From NCBI GenBank assembly GCA_045545595.1, contig JAZQBG010000021.1, positions 1-9,270 on the forward strand: a stretch of DNA of 9,270 nucleotides. The letters are read 5' to 3'. Below the pieces are notes generated by a model, which did not search any database, was not told the DNA's origin, and was given only the letters and a program-made list of their open reading frames with translations. This document shows, piece by piece, positions 6,639-9,270 of the stretch. Positions within the stretch are counted from its first letter, which is position 1, and each line of letters begins with the position of its first letter. Source of the stretch: SIG205 sp045545595 (lineage in GTDB: Bacteria; Bacillota_I; Bacilli_A; RF39; UBA660). The translations under genes and the position numbers were made by a program.

Positions 6639-8138
6639 ATTATTTTTTATAGATAACACCTTACCGTAATTTTTGTCGAGTGTACTTTGATATTTATTTT
6701 TAAGTGATTCAATTTCTTTTGATTGTTTTAACATTTTATCTTCCATAGATTCAATTTTTTTCAAGTTTTTTTCAAATTCTTCACTATTATGATATGAACC
6801 AAAATTAATTATATATTCTTCTTTAAGCTCTCTTATTTGATATAAAGTATCACTAATCATATAATCGGCAAAGTTTAAACTATTTTTATGTTTTATTATT
6901 TGATTAGCATAATCATTACTTGGAATATAGTTGATTGTTTCTGTAGTTGTTACTTTTCTCATACTTCTAATAGAATTATTAATTGTAAATAGTCCAAATG
7001 TAAATAATGGTATATTCTTAGGTTTTTTTAGAAAGGGAATACTTAAAAATGCACCTATTAAACATCTAGTGTTATGAATCATTGTTGCTAAAAAGTCACT
7101 TTGTACTTTCACAATTTTTTTTGGTGATATTTTATTAATTAAAACATTAAATTCTTTTATCATATTTTTATTTTTATCTAGTTCTAGTGATAACCTACTA
7201 TTAATCTCGTTAAAATCTTTAAGTTCAACATTCATATTGTGTTCTTCGTTATTTTTATAATTAATAATGTCTTTTTGATAACTTGAACTATAAATCATAT
7301 TAACAGTCTCAATTGTATTATTGGACATGTCACTATAATAATCTAGATTTGGTGTTACTTTATTTATAATTTCATCAAAATTAAAGTTTGGATCAAGTTT
7401 ATTAATATCAACAATCAACTCTTTTATTTCTTCGTTTTTAAGACTAGTAATAGAACCCTCTTTTATTTTTGTATAATTTTCAATTAATTCTATTAGTTTT
7501 CTTTTAAGTTCTTTTAATTTTTCTTCTATTTCTTCAACTTTTTTAATCGTTCTGGCCTCATTTAAATCATTTTTTAACTTGTCTAACTCTAATGTTATTT
7601 CATGAATTTTATTTCTATTGTCATTTATAATTTTATTTAATTCATTTATTAGTTTGTTTGATTTTTCATTCAATTGTTTTTTAGTGTTTCTTGTAGTGAT
7701 TATTTTATTATTTGAGATGTCTTTTTTCTTTTTTGTAATCTTTTTTTTAGATATTATTGTAACGTTTTTACTTTCAATTTTTGGTGATATATTACCATTT
7801 TTAATATTTGTATCTAATCCTTTTGAATTATTTTTTATGTTTTTAACAACAATTTTTTTAATCATCTTTTTCGCATCTTTAGGATAAGTTAAAATCTTAG
7901 TTGAGATACCTTTTTTATGTATCTTAAATCTTCTGTTTTTAGTTTTTAATTCAAATTTGTTATCATTGCTCAAAACAAGTAATACATTTAATTCATCTTT
8001 TTTCTTCTTAGATAAATTTTCTTTTTTTACATTATTCTTTTCTTCTTCCAGTAATTTCTGTTTTTTTTGCTTAATAATTTTTCGACGTCTCATTCTAGCA
8101 AATAATCTGTCCCAGAATCCACCTTTAGCACCACGCAT
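6633..8138 (-). CDS. Unknown lysine-rich coiled-coil protein
   Basis: I do not recognise a family for this 501-residue protein. The first 150 or so residues are extremely basic (runs such as ARMRRRKIIKQKKQK and KKKITKKKKD), as in proteins that bind nucleic acid or acidic lipids. A predicted coiled coil spans about 155-228 (KLINELNKI...EEKLKELKRKLIELIE) and a second about 450-490. Between them, 358-390 holds two short hydrophobic stretches, CLIGAFLSIPFL and IPLFTFGLFTI, split by KKPKN. These look like a membrane-associated hairpin more than a full transmembrane pair. A longer frame begins with TTG at 8174, but that lies in the loop of the upstream hairpin and has no ribosome binding site. The ATG at 8138 has GAGGTG 6 nt upstream and is preferred. 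It is bounded by hairpins on both sides, so it is probably its own unit. Confidence 0.8.
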   Translation of the reverse strand: MRGAKGGFWDRLFARMRRRKIIKQKKQKLLEEEKNNVKKENLSKKKKDELNVLLVLSNDNKFELKTKNRRFKIHKKGISTKILTYPKDAKKMIKKIVVKNIKNNSKGLDTNIKNGNISPKIESKNVTIISKKKITKKKKDISNNKIITTRNTKKQLNEKSNKLINELNKIINDNRNKIHEITLELDKLKNDLNEARTIKKVEEIEEKLKELKRKLIELIENYTKIKEGSITSLKNEEIKELIVDINKLDPNFNFDEIINKVTPNLDYYSDMSNNTIETVNMIYSSSYQKDIINYKNNEEHNMNVELKDFNEINSRLSLELDKNKNMIKEFNVLINKISPKKIVKVQSDFLATMIHNTRCLIGAFLSIPFLKKPKNIPLFTFGLFTINNSIRSMRKVTTTETINYIPSNDYANQIIKHKNSLNFADYMISDTLYQIRELKEEYIINFGSYHNSEEFEKNLKKIESMEDKMLKQSKEIESLKNKYQSTLDKNYGKVLSIKNNK

Positions 8139-8144
8139 AAACAT

Positions 8145-8150
8145 CACCTC
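8145..8150 (-). promoter_or_regulatory. Ribosome binding site that sets the start of the coiled-coil protein
   Basis: GAGGTG on the minus strand, 6 nt before the ATG at 8138-8136. The in-frame ATG at 8144 overlaps the edge of this site and the TTG at 8174 lies in a hairpin loop, so neither is a good start. Confidence 0.7.
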
Positions 8151-8161
8151 ATAAATCTTAA

Positions 8162-8185
8162 AAGAATCTATCAAAATAGATTCTT
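8162..8185 (-). terminator. Hairpin between the AbiEii gene and the coiled-coil gene
   Basis: A perfect 10-bp inverted repeat, AAGAATCTAT (8162-8171) and ATAGATTCTT (8176-8185), with a 4-nt loop, begins 18 nt past the AbiEii stop. On the minus strand it is followed by TTAAGATTT, giving a short U-rich tail together with the end of the stem. It most likely ends the AbiEii transcript. A possible -10 box (TATAAT, 8203-8198) lies upstream of it, so it could instead sit in the leader of the next gene. Confidence 0.55.
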
Positions 8186-8203
8186 AAATCATGTTTAATT
8201 ATA

Positions 8204-9064
8204 TTATTTTATTGTATAATTTTTAATTTTTAATTTTTGTATTTGTTCATTTAATACACCTTTAGTATAATATACTGCCTCATCTATTGTTAAATCTTTA
8301 TCTAAGAATTCATATTTTCTACTCATTTCATCCCATAAATTTCTATGTTTATCAATAAATTCTTTGTTCATATAATCAGCAGAAACAGAATTTGGATCGA
8401 TTTTATTTCTTTTTGATAATAATAATCTATAATAGTATGAGAATTTATCCACATCATAATTTCCACCATGTAATTTATAAATATCATAAAAATCTTTTAT
8501 CCTAGTATTTAATACATCTGTTTTAACACTTTCTGAAACAATACATAATTTTTCTGCAAGGTGTTCTTCATGAGAAGGTGTATTAATATAAAATCTCTTA
8601 TCTTCAACAAAAACTCTTGGAACATCTTTGTATTGTATTTCAAGAATTCCCTTAGAAATCGGATTAAAGTCTATATTTATAGCATGTTTAATTTTATCAA
8701 ATTTAGCAACTGTACTAATTTTTATAATACCAGTTTTTGTTTGTTTAGGATGCGTTACTAAATCATATGTAATATCTTTTTCATCTTCAGTATACATTGC
8801 TCTAAAAAGTATAATTAATGCCTCATTTTTATCTAATGTTGTAGATACTAAATCAATATCTGTTACTGGTCTTATCATTTTTCCTAAATGAACCATCTGT
8901 GAAAAACTACCTTTAACTATTAATTGTCCATAACTAAGTTCACTAATTCTTTGTAGTAGATTTCTTGCAAAAAAAGTATTGTAACAATTTTCTATAGTAA
9001 TACCAGTTTGTTCAGACTCTTTCTTTAAATAACTTTTTATTTGATTACTATTAGTAAATGTCAT
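8204..9064 (-). CDS. AbiEii/AbiGii-family nucleotidyltransferase (toxin family)
   Basis: This is a DNA-polymerase-beta-fold nucleotidyltransferase of the AbiEii type. Related proteins are toxins of type IV toxin-antitoxin or abortive-infection systems, some of which add nucleotides to tRNA ends. The motifs are in place: GS at 52-53 (IVKGSFSQM), the metal-binding TDIDL with Asp69 and Asp71, a third carboxylate Asp132 in INIDFNP, and the helical motif EEHLAEKL (166-173) followed by TRIKDFYDIY (187-196), which matches the family's K-D-x-x-D block. The length (286 aa) is usual. A longer frame starts with TTG at 9073, but the ATG at 9064-9062 has AAGGGG 9 nt upstream and is preferred. No AbiEi-like antitoxin lies upstream, where it is normally encoded; instead there is a promoter and a divergent gene. 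It could also be a housekeeping-like family relative and not a toxin. Confidence 0.88.
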   Translation of the reverse strand: MTFTNSNQIKSYLKKESEQTGITIENCYNTFFARNLLQRISELSYGQLIVKGSFSQMVHLGKMIRPVTDIDLVSTTLDKNEALIILFRAMYTEDEKDITYDLVTHPKQTKTGIIKISTVAKFDKIKHAINIDFNPISKGILEIQYKDVPRVFVEDKRFYINTPSHEEHLAEKLCIVSESVKTDVLNTRIKDFYDIYKLHGGNYDVDKFSYYYRLLLSKRNKIDPNSVSADYMNKEFIDKHRNLWDEMSRKYEFLDKDLTIDEAVYYTKGVLNEQIQKLKIKNYTIK

Positions 9065-9073
9065 AGTTATCAA

Positions 9074-9119
9074 CCCCTTGAATGTGCATTATTATACATC
9101 AAATTGATAAAAAAATCAA
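9074..9119 (-). promoter_or_regulatory. Promoter and ribosome binding site of the AbiEii gene
   Basis: On the minus strand the -35 box TTGATT (9119-9114), a 17-nt spacer and a perfect -10 box TATAAT (9096-9091) make a good sigma-A promoter. Transcription would start near 9084. AAGGGG (9079-9074) is the ribosome binding site for the ATG at 9064. A dedicated promoter right before the gene means that no antitoxin gene precedes it in the same transcript. Confidence 0.75.
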
Positions 9120-9147
9120 ATTCTACCCCAAAGGAAAATTTTTTTCT

Positions 9148-9162
9148 GAAGTGCAACACTTC
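9148..9162. promoter_or_regulatory. 15-bp palindrome between two divergent promoters, possible operator
   Basis: GAAGTG (9148-9153), CAA and CACTTC (9157-9162) form a perfect 6+3+6 inverted repeat, ending 4 bp before the -35 box of the rightward promoter and about 28 bp from the -35 box of the leftward one. That position suits binding by a dimeric repressor or activator. No second copy is seen in the window, and a chance repeat cannot be excluded. Confidence 0.35.
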
Positions 9163-9166
9163 GTAA

Positions 9167-9218
9167 TTGAAAAAGACACGTGAATAATTTATAATATCTT
9201 TTGCTCAGAAAGAAAGGA
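9167..9218 (+). promoter_or_regulatory. Promoter and ribosome binding site of the rightward gene
   Basis: The -35 box TTGAAA (9167-9172), a 17-nt spacer and the -10 box TATAAT (9190-9195) make a strong sigma-A promoter, with a start expected near 9202. AAAGGA (9213-9218) stands 10 nt before the ATG at 9229. Confidence 0.75.
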
Positions 9219-9228
9219 AATTAATCAC

Positions 9229-9270
9229 ATGTCTGAAACAAATGATACTATAAAAACAAAGAAAAAGCAA
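9229..9270 (+). CDS. Start of a rightward gene, first 14 codons only (unknown)
   Basis: The frame opens with ATG and reads MSETNDTIKTKKKQ to the window edge with no stop. It is supported by a well-placed promoter and ribosome binding site. This is the only plus-strand gene I can support. Fourteen hydrophilic, lysine-rich residues are too few to assign a family. It is divergent from the AbiEii gene and could share control with it. Confidence 0.6.
   Translation, partial: MSETNDTIKTKKKQ

Noticed and set aside
8139..8174. N-terminal extension of the coiled-coil protein starting at TTG (8174)
   Set aside because: The TTG lies in the loop of the hairpin at 8162-8185 and has no ribosome binding site, while the ATG at 8138 has a good GAGGTG.
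6600..8240. CRISPR array or tandem repeats in the AT-rich unknown genes
   Set aside because: The repeated look comes from Lys/Asn/Glu-rich codons and T-runs. I found no regularly spaced identical units of CRISPR size.
118..9064. Use of the Mycoplasma code (TGA as Trp)
   Set aside because: All recognised proteins have normal full lengths under the standard code, with Trp encoded by TGG. In a TGA-reassigned AT-rich genome most Trp codons would be TGA and would break these frames.

Overview
The window is very AT-rich, gene-dense bacterial DNA. It uses A/G-rich ribosome binding sites and sigma-A-like promoters (TATAAT with 17-bp spacers). It carries the ecfA1-ecfA2-ecfT-truA order typical of Bacillota. 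All ten or so tryptophan codons I can place are TGG and no reading frame is broken by TGA, so the standard bacterial code fits. Together this suggests a low-GC Bacillota of the Bacilli/Erysipelotrichia type, possibly a reduced-genome gut lineage. That placement is inference.

Almost everything reads on the minus strand, so transcription runs from high to low coordinates. In that order: (a) At 9064-8204 is an AbiEii-type nucleotidyltransferase (toxin family) with its own good promoter and no visible AbiEi antitoxin. A divergent gene, of which only 14 codons are present, starts at 9229, and a 15-bp palindrome lies between the two promoters. (b) At 8138-6633 is a lysine-rich coiled-coil protein of unknown function. 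(c) At 6557-5286 is an unknown protein with a single C-terminal membrane anchor, followed 6 nt later by a classical short-chain dehydrogenase (5279-4527). Terminator-like hairpins follow the AbiEii gene, the coiled-coil gene and the dehydrogenase gene, so this half is split into short transcription units.

(d) At 4480-901 is an operon with overlapping or nearly abutting genes: ecfA1, ecfA2 and ecfT, which form the energy-coupling module of a group II ECF vitamin/micronutrient transporter, then truA (tRNA pseudouridine synthase) and a GNAT acetyltransferase. An unknown 254-aa gene ends the operon. No substrate-binding S component is in the window, as expected for a shared module. (e) At 139-1 is the left end of what looks like an IS3-family insertion sequence, with the first 16 codons of its OrfA. 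It appears to have inserted into the 3' end of the last operon gene and to have supplied that gene's final codons and stop.

The points most worth a second look are the EcfA1 ATPase that lacks both the Q-loop glutamine and the H-loop histidine, the apparently orphan AbiEii toxin, the two unknown proteins, and the IS junction. I do not see a clear new multi-gene system. The three start codons I revised (9064, 8138, 6557) are justified in their entries.
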